57,271 nt of DNA, taken from NCBI GenBank assembly GCA_002869015.1, contig PKTT01000030.1, positions 42,420 to 99,690 of the forward strand, read 5' to 3'. Each line of letters opens with the position of its first letter. Positions within the stretch are counted from its first letter, which is position 1. Origin of the DNA: Deltaproteobacteria bacterium. GTDB taxonomy: Bacteria; Desulfobacterota; Deferrisomatia; Deferrisomatales; BM512. The position numbers were made by a program, and so were the translations under genes. Of this stretch, positions 15,832-22,696 are shown in pieces. The notes under the pieces are model-generated. The model had not been told where the DNA came from and ran no database searches. It saw only the letters and a list, made by a program, of their open reading frames with translations.

Positions 15832-16635
15832 ATGGATGACCTTAAAATCAATCAAAGCTGTTGAGCCCCTGAGGATGGTGCCGGTCGGCACTCCGAAGCT
15901 GATTCAATTATTGCTACAGATCAAAAGACCACCCACTGCACGGCTTGCGGTTCACCCCTTGAGTACCTCACCTCTTCTGTAACTCTAAAATGTGACAGCT
16001 GCGGCATGGAGTCGCTGGCGCATATTAGATGTCCGGAGGGACACTTTGTTTGCGACGGATGTTACAACATCGATGCCCCCGAGCACTTTAAGTTATTAGT
16101 TTTATCGACCATCACGGAAGATCCGATATTGTTGGCAGAGGAGATGTTCAGCAACTCCAAACTGCCGATGCTGGGGTGCCAGCATGCATATATCGCAGCG
16201 GGAGCCCTGCTTGGAGCTCTCCGGGTTGGCGGTAAGGCCATGATAGCGGAGGATGAGATTTCCGAGGTTTTCTCAAGGCTGGACAAACAAGCCATAGGGG
16301 GCTACTGCGGCCTTACCGGGGTTTGCGGAGTAACGCCTGCCATCGGGGCGGTTTTCGCCTTGCTTACAGGCTCAAGGTGCGGCACTGACCGCGAACAGCG
16401 CATTACGATGGAGGCTGCGACACGCGCATCGAGGGCTATAACCGAGCTAACTGGGCCTAGCTGCTGCAAAGCATACGTGCTTGGCGCAATAAGGGTAGCG
16501 GTAGATTATCTGGAGGAGGCCCTTGGAATTACCCTGCCCCTCTCCGAAGCCAGAGCTTGCAACTTCAGCCAAGCCCATCCCCATGGATGCCGTGAAGCCG
16601 CTTGCCCTTTCTTCGCTGTCGCTGAGAGGTGTTAG
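15832..16635 (+). CDS. DUF5714-family selenoprotein with in-frame UGA (Sec11)
   Basis: The frame starts at ATG 15832 after AAGGG and reads MDDLKINQSC, then UGA at 15862-15864, then APEDGAGRHSEADS and on to TAG at 16635: 267 residues with selenocysteine at 11, next to Cys10. A SECIS hairpin follows the UGA at the right distance. The first zinc ribbon (Cys36, Cys39, Cys54, Cys57) lies between the UGA and the next ATG at 16006, and no ATG, GTG or TTG occurs in this stretch, so a start at 16006 would delete half of a conserved domain. Later come CPEGHFVCDGC, LGCQHAYIAAGALL, GGYCGLTGVCGV, TGPSCCK and CNFSQAHPHGC, the DUF5714 Cys/His pattern. Function is unknown; metal binding and redox chemistry are likely. 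Confidence 0.88.
15862..15894 (+). promoter_or_regulatory. Bacterial SECIS element with UGA selenocysteine codon
   Basis: UGA at 15862-15864. Inner stem GTGCC (15878-15882) / GGCAC (15887-15891) closes the tetraloop GGTC (15883-15886), and an outer stem GGA (15873-15875) / TCC (15892-15894) is separated by a bulge containing U. The loop begins 18 nt after the UGA. A GGUC loop and bulged U are the SelB-binding features known from E. coli fdhF, where I recall the same 18-nt spacing. Confidence 0.88.
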
Positions 16636-16640
16636 GGCTG

Positions 16641-17546
16641 ATGGTGGAGAGAGGAGGCCGCTTCTGTGAAAGGTTGGTCATATTGCTAGCCTTTGTTCTA
16701 ATGGCCCTATTGATTGTCAACGCCAGCTGGGCAACTGAGGAGTTCGCCCTTGAGAGCAACGAGCCATGCAAGACCTGCCACCTGGATGAAACGGGTGGAG
16801 GCACACTCACCCCAGTGGGCGAAGCTTTCCTCTCCTCCGGCTACAAATGGCCCCCGCCCCAATCCTCCATAGGCGCCCCAAAGACTTTTGGCGAGCGAAT
16901 TTTCAAAATGCTCCTTGGCATGGCACACCTTATCGCCGCCTTCGCCTGGATTGGTACGATACTCTATGTCCATCTGGTCCTTAAGCCAAAGTACGCGAAG
17001 GGGGGCCTTCCAAAGACAGAGATGCGCATAGCCTTTATCTCCATAATCATACTTGGCGTCACAGGAGTAATCCTGACAAAGATGCGCTATCATCACCCTG
17101 CCGCGCTCCTCGATTCTACCTCCGGCAAGCTCCTGCTGGTAAAGATCGGCCTCTATCTCTTCCTGGTCTTATCGGCGCTCTACGTCTCTCAAGTGCTTAG
17201 CCCGAAGCTGAAAAAACTTCGCGCCGGATGGCAATCAAATGACGGCGTTGATGGGCGGCCTGCGTGGGTCAAGGTTGAAGAGGCTCTTTATGATTTGAGC
17301 ACCAGCGAGAGGTGGAAGGACGGAAACCATTTCGGCCGTCACCAGGCTGGAGAGGATATGACAGAGGCACTTAAGGGAGCTCCGCACGGCGTCGAGAAAT
17401 TGGAGGGTTTCCCAACCTTCTCAATGGCGAACGGTGATCTTAATAGGGAATCGAAAGAGGTCCGGCTGCTTTATATGATGGCCTACGTAAACCTGGGGGT
17501 AGCTTTCGGGATACTGCTGGTAGTGGGTATGTGGAGATTCTGGTGA
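16641..17546 (+). CDS. Membrane redox protein: CxxCH haem motif, CopD-like helices, cytochrome b5-like region
   Basis: About 301 residues. A signal or anchor segment lies at 12-31, then a short exported region with one c-type haem site, C43-K-T-C46-H47. Three helices (about 92-110, 126-148, 158-184) resemble the CopD/DUF2214-type membrane domain and carry His residues suited to haem b. A soluble stretch (about 210-255) reads VEEALYDLSTSERWKDGNHFGRH and then GAPHGVEKL, the spacing of a cytochrome b5-like haem pocket. A last helix is near 278-298. It follows the selenoprotein with 5 bp spacing, or overlaps it if GTG 16629 is the start. It probably moves electrons across the inner membrane; partners are unknown. 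Confidence 0.72.
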   Translation: MVERGGRFCERLVILLAFVLMALLIVNASWATEEFALESNEPCKTCHLDETGGGTLTPVGEAFLSSGYKWPPPQSSIGAPKTFGERIFKMLLGMAHLIAAFAWIGTILYVHLVLKPKYAKGGLPKTEMRIAFISIIILGVTGVILTKMRYHHPAALLDSTSGKLLLVKIGLYLFLVLSALYVSQVLSPKLKKLRAGWQSNDGVDGRPAWVKVEEALYDLSTSERWKDGNHFGRHQAGEDMTEALKGAPHGVEKLEGFPTFSMANGDLNRESKEVRLLYMMAYVNLGVAFGILLVVGMWRFW

Positions 17547-17548
17547 CT

Positions 17549-17581
17549 CTTCGGGCGGGTAATTCCCGCCCGAAGGTTTTT
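17549..17581. terminator. Terminator between converging genes
   Basis: A perfect 11-bp stem CTTCGGGCGGG (17549-17559) / CCCGCCCGAAG (17565-17575) with a TAATT loop and a T-run. It ends the selenoprotein operon and may also serve the converging 17591-18037 gene. Confidence 0.92.
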
Positions 17582-17590
17582 AACTATCTC

Positions 17591-18037
17591 TTAACCTTCG
17601 GCGCAGCACATAAGCTTCAGGCCATCTTCGAAGAGCACACGCATCCTGCCAGCGCCAAGATTCTGCCTTACAATACCAATGCCGAATTTCTTATGGTTTA
17701 TCAATGAGCCGTTTTTGTACTCATTGGTCATGCTATAGCCCCCAGCCTTGGACTCATCCCACTTCTGAGATAGTCTTAGCCACTCCTCAGCATCCGGGTT
17801 TTTCTTTTTGCTTCCGGCGGTGCGGGCCTTTGTCTCCGGGCGGTAGAGATGTGAGCGACCGCATTTATAGCAGCGGACCTGTAGCGGCACCTTCTTCTCA
17901 TTCATAGAGACGACGATGTGCGTACAAAGCTCCTTACACGCTCCACATTTAGACTTTACATCACTACCTACTTTAATCTCTTTTTTCTGTGCTTTGGTTT
18001 CTTTTTCCAAAAGCGGCCTCACATATTGGAGGTTCAT
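17591..18037 (-). CDS. Zinc-ribbon protein with CarD/SH3-like C-terminal motif, function unknown
   Basis: 148 residues. The N-terminal half carries SKCGACKELCTHIVVSM and VRCYKCGRSHLYR, two CxxC pairs that form a zinc ribbon similar to a nucleic-acid-binding ribbon. The middle is basic and low in complexity (KARTAGSKKKNPDAEEW). The C-terminal LINHKKFGIGIVRQNLGAGRMRVLFEDG resembles the beta-strand motif found in CarD-like and helicase-associated small barrels (H-x-x-F-G-x-G-x-V). I do not know a characterised member. Transcription or RNA-related binding is a reasonable guess. It lies 29 bp downstream of rhlE on the same strand. Confidence 0.7.
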   Translation of the reverse strand: MNLQYVRPLLEKETKAQKKEIKVGSDVKSKCGACKELCTHIVVSMNEKKVPLQVRCYKCGRSHLYRPETKARTAGSKKKNPDAEEWLRLSQKWDESKAGGYSMTNEYKNGSLINHKKFGIGIVRQNLGAGRMRVLFEDGLKLMCCAEG

Positions 18038-18066
18038 AAAAAAAGCGGCTCAAGGGAATCGTGTCG

Positions 18067-19194
18067 TCAGGCTGCGTTACTTGTCAGCCCTTCAACTGCG
18101 CGTCTTTCAATCTTAGCCCTCAGTATCTTCTCAATCTGCCTAACGACCGCGCGGTCATCTCCGGTAATCATCGAGAAGGCATCGCCAGAGCGACGCGCCC
18201 GGCCTGTACGGCCAGTGCGGTGAGTGTAATCTTCCACTGTTCTCGGCATGTCATAGTTTATGACGTGGGAAACTGTGGCGATGTCTATGCCTCTCGCTGC
18301 TATGTCGGTGGCGACCAGTATTGTATAGGTTCCATCCTTGAAGCCCTTCATTGCAGCCTGCCGCCTGTTTTGGGAGAGGTTGCCCTGTAGGGAGGTAGCT
18401 TTGTGCCCCTTTTTGGCGAGCTTCTCCGCTATCCGCTGCGCCAAGTGCTTTGTGCGCGTGAAGATTAGCACGGATTTTGTATCGGTAGTCGCCAAAAGCT
18501 CCAGGAGGAGTGCACCCTTCTTGTTCTTGTCTACAGGAAAGAGCGAGTGCCTTACGGTGTCCGCCATCGCTGTCTGGGATACCTTTACGGTCTCCGGATT
18601 TTTCAGAACCTCATCCGCGAGATGTCTTACCTCGTTGGGCATGGTCGCTGAAAAGAGGAGGGTCTGGCGTGCCTCGGGCAGAAGCTTTGCTATCTTGCGT
18701 ACCTCCGGCAAAAAACCCATGTCGAACATTCGGTCCGCCTCGTCCAACACCAGCACCTCTACACCCGAGAGGTTTATTGTCTTGCGCCCTGCGTGGTCTA
18801 GCAGACGGCCGGGGCATGCGACGACTATCTCAAAGCCACGGCGCAGCTTGTCCACCTGCGGCTGAAAACCAACGCCGCCGTAAATTGTCATGCTGCGGAG
18901 GCCGGTCTTGCGTCCGAGCTCGGCGATGCTCTCATGTATCTGTTCAGCAAGTTCTCTGGTCGGCGCAACGATAAGCGCGCGGACCTTGTTCCTTGGCCCA
19001 TTAATAAGGCGCTGAAGGATGGGCAGCACAAAAGCCGCCGTCTTGCCGGTACCCGTTTCTGCTATGCCTAGAATATCCTGGCCACTAAGCGCCATTGGGA
19101 TTGACGCGGCCTGTATGGGGGTGGGTTGTTCGTAACCCGCCCTCTTTATATTAGAAGCTATCTTTTCATGTAGCTGTAATGATTTAAAACTCAA
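18067..19194 (-). CDS. rhlE: DEAD-box RNA helicase, RhlE-like
   Basis: 375 residues. Q-motif (GYEQPTPIQAASIPMAL), Walker A AETGTGKTAAF, PTRELAEQ, CPGRLLDH, motif II VLDEADRMFD, motif III FSATMP, LIFTRTKHLAQ, VATDIAARGIDIATVSHVINYD and HRTGRTGRA are all present and in order. It unwinds structured RNA with ATP, in ribosome assembly or cold adaptation. It is shorter than many RhlE proteins because it lacks the basic C-terminal tail. It follows the cold-shock gene on the same strand, with a terminator between. Confidence 0.93.
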   Translation of the reverse strand: MSFKSLQLHEKIASNIKRAGYEQPTPIQAASIPMALSGQDILGIAETGTGKTAAFVLPILQRLINGPRNKVRALIVAPTRELAEQIHESIAELGRKTGLRSMTIYGGVGFQPQVDKLRRGFEIVVACPGRLLDHAGRKTINLSGVEVLVLDEADRMFDMGFLPEVRKIAKLLPEARQTLLFSATMPNEVRHLADEVLKNPETVKVSQTAMADTVRHSLFPVDKNKKGALLLELLATTDTKSVLIFTRTKHLAQRIAEKLAKKGHKATSLQGNLSQNRRQAAMKGFKDGTYTILVATDIAARGIDIATVSHVINYDMPRTVEDYTHRTGRTGRARRSGDAFSMITGDDRAVVRQIEKILRAKIERRAVEGLTSNAA

Positions 19195-19217
19195 TATGAA
19201 GTCCTTGGATGGTTTGT

Positions 19218-19252
19218 AATAAGAAAAGCGGCCCGTAAACGAGCCGCTTTTC
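19218..19252 (-). terminator. Terminator of the cold-shock gene
   Basis: A perfect 10-bp stem GAAAAGCGGC (19223-19232) / GCCGCTTTTC (19243-19252) with a 10-nt loop. On the minus strand it is followed by TTATT. It sits between csp and rhlE and may be partly read through. Confidence 0.85.
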
Positions 19253-19266
19253 CAATTGGAGCGTAT

Positions 19267-19470
19267 TTAGTTGGGGCGTACGTTGGTGGCCTGGGGGCCT
19301 TTCTGGCCCATACCCTCGTCGTACTCTACCGGCTGACCCTCTGCGAGGGTTTTGAAGCCGTCGCCCTGAATCGCGCTGAAGTGCACGAAAAGGTCGCTGC
19401 CGCCGTTATCTGGTGTGATGAAGCCGAAACCTTTCTGATCGTTGAACCACTTGACTGTACCTTTTGCCAT
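19267..19470 (-). CDS. Cold-shock family nucleic-acid-binding protein
   Basis: 67 residues, a single CSD domain: [20 protein letters not shown] carries RNP1-like [15 protein letters not shown] is RNP2, and [20 protein letters not shown] closes the barrel. It acts as an RNA chaperone. The leader between the gene and the small RNA terminator is about 145 nt and contains a GGCGTGA/TCACGCC hairpin at 19592-19610, which could be a temperature-responsive 5' leader as in cspA. Gene symbol is left blank because Csp paralogues cannot be told apart. Confidence 0.95.
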   Translation of the reverse strand: MAKGTVKWFNDQKGFGFITPDNGGSDLFVHFSAIQGDGFKTLAEGQPVEYDEGMGQKGPQATNVRPN

Positions 19471-19617
19471 TTTGACAACCTTTCATTGCAGGGCATCTTC
19501 GTCCCATGCTTACGCAACTGCGATGGTAGAGAACACTGCAAGACAGGTTGGTCCCATAATTGTGTGCATATCCATCCAATTGCTATTATTGGCGTGAGAA
19601 ATTCACGCCGGAAAACT

Positions 19618-19707
19618 AAAAAAAGGGAGAGGCTTCTGTCGCCTCTCCCTTTTGGTGTCGTAAACAGTGCGTTTCTCTCCGGCCCAAATGGTGCGGGCCT
19701 GAATGTG
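19618..19707 (-). ncRNA. Candidate intergenic small RNA, about 90 nt
   Basis: A sigma-70 promoter (TTGCTA-N17-TATTGT, 19742-19714) is followed about 95 nt later by a strong Rho-independent terminator with a 13-bp stem (19641-19653 / 19621-19633) and a T-run to 19618. No ORF lies between. Inside there is a GGCCC/GGGCC hairpin. The terminator could also serve the ABM monooxygenase gene upstream, so the RNA is a prediction. Confidence 0.5.
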
Positions 19708-19713
19708 ATGCGG

Positions 19714-19742
19714 ACAATAAACTCTTTTTAAAGTAATAGCAA
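19714..19742 (-). promoter_or_regulatory. Promoter of the candidate small RNA
   Basis: TTGCTA at 19742-19737 and TATTGT at 19719-19714 with a 17-bp spacer. The spacer is A/T-rich. It lies just past the end of the ABM monooxygenase gene. Confidence 0.5.
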
Positions 19743-19771
19743 GATAATTATTTCAGCCCTAAACCACCCTT

Positions 19772-20077
19772 TTAAGCAGCGGTCAAAATTTTAACCGAAG
19801 TTTCGATGACAAGCTCCTCCGTCTTCTCCCTGAAGGATACCATGTGCGGAGAGGAGAGGTGCTCCTTTAGCGCGTCAAGGCTCTCCCACTTCTCGATTAT
19901 CGTAACCACATTGATATCCAGAGCCTGAACGGGCCACTCGGTATCCAGGTCCACCATCGGCGCATACTCAAGGCACCCCTCCTCCGCCATCACCGAGGGC
20001 ACGTTGGCTTTAAAGGCCGTTAGAAACAGGTCCTTGCAGCTGGGCTTAACTTTTATGGAGGCTATTACACTTATCAT
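19772..20077 (-). CDS. Antibiotic biosynthesis monooxygenase domain protein (YgiN-like)
   Basis: 101 residues, a single ferredoxin-like ABM domain: MISVIASIKVKPSCKDLFLTAF, EEGCLEYAPMVDLDTEWPVQAL, VVTIIEKWESLDALKEHLSSPHM (the conserved E-x-W-x-x-x-x-x-x-H-x-x-x-x-H pattern). Members act as cofactor-free quinol monooxygenases or bind haem or signalling molecules. The substrate cannot be told. It is 40 bp after the GNAT gene and probably co-transcribed. Confidence 0.83.
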   Translation of the reverse strand: MISVIASIKVKPSCKDLFLTAFKANVPSVMAEEGCLEYAPMVDLDTEWPVQALDINVVTIIEKWESLDALKEHLSSPHMVSFREKTEELVIETSVKILTAA

Positions 20078-20117
20078 TGCATGCTCCTTAATGATCTTTG
20101 AGATTGATGTACGAGGG

Positions 20118-20540
20118 CTACTCTGTGAAGCCGCGCTCCCTCATATAATCGTTTTTCAAAAAGCGGGCCATCCCCGTCCTCATCCTGCTCAGCCCCATCT
20201 TCTCATAGAACCCCTCTTTGCCGGGCCGCGCATAGAGTATGAAATTCACCCCCGGGATGGCATTAATAAGATTTTCGATTATAAGCCGGCCCCCGCCGCT
20301 GCCCTGATACTCGGGCCTCAAAGCCACGTCATATATCGCGGCCTCATGGACTCCATCGGAGAGTGCCCTGCCAAACCCTGCCAGCCGCCCCTTGCTGAAG
20401 AGAAAGACCTTGGCGTAGCTGGCCTCAAAAGCTATTTTTCTTATCTCGGGGCCCAAGTTGCCCATCCCGACCTCCTCAAGGATGCCGGCGACCTCCACCC
20501 AATCTATTGAGGAACAATCCCTCACCACCTCGAAATCCAT
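20118..20540 (-). CDS. GNAT family N-acetyltransferase
   Basis: 140 residues from ATG 20540, chosen because AGAGGGG stands at correct spacing before it; a longer frame from 20588 has no such site. VYDVALRPEYQGSGGGRLIIENL-type motif A is present as AIYDVALRPEYQGSGGG (acetyl-CoA pyrophosphate loop Q/R-x-x-G-x-G/A), and FYEKMGLSRM is the C-terminal motif B. It acetylates an unknown small molecule or protein amine. The short N-terminus lacks extra domains. Confidence 0.82.
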   Translation of the reverse strand: MDFEVVRDCSSIDWVEVAGILEEVGMGNLGPEIRKIAFEASYAKVFLFSKGRLAGFGRALSDGVHEAAIYDVALRPEYQGSGGGRLIIENLINAIPGVNFILYARPGKEGFYEKMGLSRMRTGMARFLKNDYMRERGFTE

Positions 20541-20590
20541 AACCCCTCTTCTAAAAATAAAATCGCCCCAAAGCGCCGGGGCCAACAACC

Positions 20591-21184
20591 TTAATAAATA
20601 AGCACAAGCCCATAGACGCTTGCCAGCTTCTCACCGCCATCCTCAGGCTGAACTCCGCTCCAGGAGAGTTTCCACCCCGCCTCGGCGGCAAGTGCCGTAA
20701 CATCTACTCCATATCCTGACATAGAACGCCTCGCGAATCTCGGCTGCCTGCACGCCCCGCCAGAAAGAGCTTGGCAACGCTCCTCCTCGCCACAGAAGAT
20801 GACCTTGCAGGAGCCCCCCGTATAAGCCTCAGCCTCTCTAAAACCCAGCTCTTTTGCCAGCTCCTCTGCCCCAACAGCAAGCTCGCTTAGCCTCTTAAAT
20901 GCCGTGTAAGACTCCTTTGAATTGAGGAGCTTAAGAGGAACGTCCAGCTTTAGGGTGACCGCCTTTTCAAAGCGCTTAAGCTTCTCCCGCATGCCCTCTG
21001 GGCCCTCGACGTTTGGGGGACAGCTGAGCGCGAGGCCATAGTTTGGGCATTTCGGCTCAAGGCATCTTGCAGCCAGAGCTTCATCTACAATTATTTTAGA
21101 GACATCCACAACGCGGGCATCCGAGGCTCCTGCGCGCTTTAAGCTCCTAACGAGTTCAGCAAGCTTTTGGAGTTTATCTTCCAT
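20591..21184 (-). CDS. DUF2284 metal-binding protein
   Basis: 197 residues of the DUF2284 family, which appears to be a predicted metal-binding protein of anaerobes and archaea. ARCLEPKCPNYGLALSCPPN near residue 40 has the C-x-x-C-x(n)-C-P-P motif, and GGSCKVIFCGEEERCQALSGGACRQPRFARRSMSGYGVDV near 125 has a second Cys cluster. Nine or more conserved Cys suggest a Zn or Fe-S site. Biochemical role unknown. It lies 50 bp upstream of the GNAT gene on the same strand. Confidence 0.85.
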   Translation of the reverse strand: MEDKLQKLAELVRSLKRAGASDARVVDVSKIIVDEALAARCLEPKCPNYGLALSCPPNVEGPEGMREKLKRFEKAVTLKLDVPLKLLNSKESYTAFKRLSELAVGAEELAKELGFREAEAYTGGSCKVIFCGEEERCQALSGGACRQPRFARRSMSGYGVDVTALAAEAGWKLSWSGVQPEDGGEKLASVYGLVLIY

Positions 21185-21236
21185 CTGTATCCGTTGCTTT
21201 CATTAATTTAGCGTGGATAGGTGGGGGACTAACCGC

Positions 21237-22193
21237 TCAGGTGCAGAGGTCTATGACCAGCTTCTCCACGACCTCCTCCTTGCCGCCGCTCTTAAGCATA
21301 TAATCTGCATGGAGGAGCTCCCGCACGACCCTGTCCAGGCGGTCCCAGCTCCACTTAGCCGCCTGATCCATTGCTTTCCTCGCTACGAAAGGGGGCACGC
21401 CGAGGCTCGAAGCGGCTTCACCGGGGTTAACCCTGCCGCCCCGCTCCTTAAGGTATCTTGCTTTAGTAAGTATCCTGAAGTGGCGGGCTATCATGTAGAC
21501 TATCTTGACCGGGGCTTCGCCAAGCTCAAGAAGCTTTCTAAGCGCTTTGAGGGATGGTCCAAGCTGCCTCATCCCAAGGGCGTCACACAATACGAATACG
21601 GTGGTGCCGCGGGATTCGCCGACCAGCACCTCAACATCCTCCACCGTCACCCTGCCCTTATCTCCCGCGAAAGCCTGGAGCTTAAGTATCTCCCTGTAGA
21701 GGAGCTGAAGGTCCGGTCCTACTCTCAGCACCAGCGACTGCGCTACGTTGGCGCCGACCTCGAAGCCAGCCTCCTGGGAAATTCGCCTTATCCAGCCGGT
21801 GAGCTCGCTATCCGAGGGCTTGACGCATTCAACTATATGGGCGGATTTTTTCAGGGTCTTCCAGTAGGAGCGGCGCTTATCAATCTTCTCGGCGATTAAA
21901 ACAAGCGTTGTGGATGGGTTGGGCTTTTCCAGGTATGCGGTGAGGGTATCCCACTGGGAGGCGCTCCACTTATCCACCGCTTTTACGATTATGAGGCGAC
22001 GGGAACCTAAAAAGGGCAGTGTCTTTGCCGAGTTGACCACCTCCCCCACATTGCTCTCCGCTGCATCGAAAACCTGGCGGTTCATATCCTCCGGGGAGGT
22101 TATCTCCGATGCGGCTTCAATGGCTTTAAGCTCCCTGTCAACGAGAAAGGATTCATCGCCTAAGAGGAGGGCTACCGGTGGAAGATTGCTCAT
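21237..22193 (-). CDS. holA: DNA polymerase III subunit delta
   Basis: 318 residues. VALLLGDESFLVDRELKAI near the start, PFLGSRRLIIVKAVDKW, TLVLIAEKIDKRRSYWKTLKK and ELTGWIRRISQEAGFEV are typical of HolA; the C-terminal third is helical with SLGVPPFVARKAMDQAAKW. Delta opens the sliding clamp in the clamp-loader complex during replication. The gene overlaps lptE by 4 bp, the common leuS-lptE-holA order seen in many diderms. Confidence 0.92.
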   Translation of the reverse strand: MSNLPPVALLLGDESFLVDRELKAIEAASEITSPEDMNRQVFDAAESNVGEVVNSAKTLPFLGSRRLIIVKAVDKWSASQWDTLTAYLEKPNPSTTLVLIAEKIDKRRSYWKTLKKSAHIVECVKPSDSELTGWIRRISQEAGFEVGANVAQSLVLRVGPDLQLLYREILKLQAFAGDKGRVTVEDVEVLVGESRGTTVFVLCDALGMRQLGPSLKALRKLLELGEAPVKIVYMIARHFRILTKARYLKERGGRVNPGEAASSLGVPPFVARKAMDQAAKWSWDRLDRVVRELLHADYMLKSGGKEEVVEKLVIDLCT

Positions 22194-22696
22194 TTGCTGC
22201 GCTCCCCCCTGGACATTGCCAGGGTGGCGCGAACTAGAATTTTATCTGCGAGGGTCTTTGCGAGCCTTCTGAGCCCCGCCTCCTTGAAGGAGCGTGTCGC
22301 GTTTATGTCGAGCCCCGCCGCAAACTCCTGCTCGGCGCTCACTCCGGTCTCCTTGAAGATCGTCTCGCCGCCCCTTATGAGGGTGTAATCCGCTACGGCG
22401 GTGAGCAGGTACTCGCGGGGAATATCACCAACCACATAGGCCCTCGCGCGCTCATCAACTCGGTGTAGGAAGACTGATATAGTAATGTCTCCAGCCCCTC
22501 CGCGCTCCACTATCCGGGAGGCAAGCGCCGCCCGCATGTAGGGCCCGAAGAGAGGCTCCCGGCTCAAATCGTCCACCGGCCCCGCCGCGAAGCCGCTACC
22601 CCCGGAGAGTTCACTCCCCACTAGATGGTAGCCGCACCCCGAGAGGGCGATAAGCACCATTAAAAGAGAGGCGGCGAGGAAGCGGGCTTTTGTCAT
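22190..22696 (-). CDS. lptE: LPS-assembly lipoprotein LptE
   Basis: 168 residues. The N-terminal signal ends in a lipobox LSGC with Cys21 followed by GYHLVGSE, the LptE signature. The body includes [35 protein letters not shown] and [18 protein letters not shown]. LptE plugs the LptD barrel at the outer membrane and helps deliver LPS to the surface. It overlaps both leuS and holA by 4 bp. Presence of lptE confirms a diderm with LPS. Confidence 0.9.
   Translation of the reverse strand: MTKARFLAASLLMVLIALSGCGYHLVGSELSGGSGFAAGPVDDLSREPLFGPYMRAALASRIVERGGAGDITISVFLHRVDERARAYVVGDIPREYLLTAVADYTLIRGGETIFKETGVSAEQEFAAGLDINATRSFKEAGLRRLAKTLADKILVRATLAMSRGERSK

Noticed and set aside
15797-15982. A 61-codon ORF on the plus strand overlapping the start of the DUF5714 gene
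   Set aside because: It is in a different frame with no recognisable protein. The UGA-readthrough frame explains the region with conserved Cys motifs and a SECIS.
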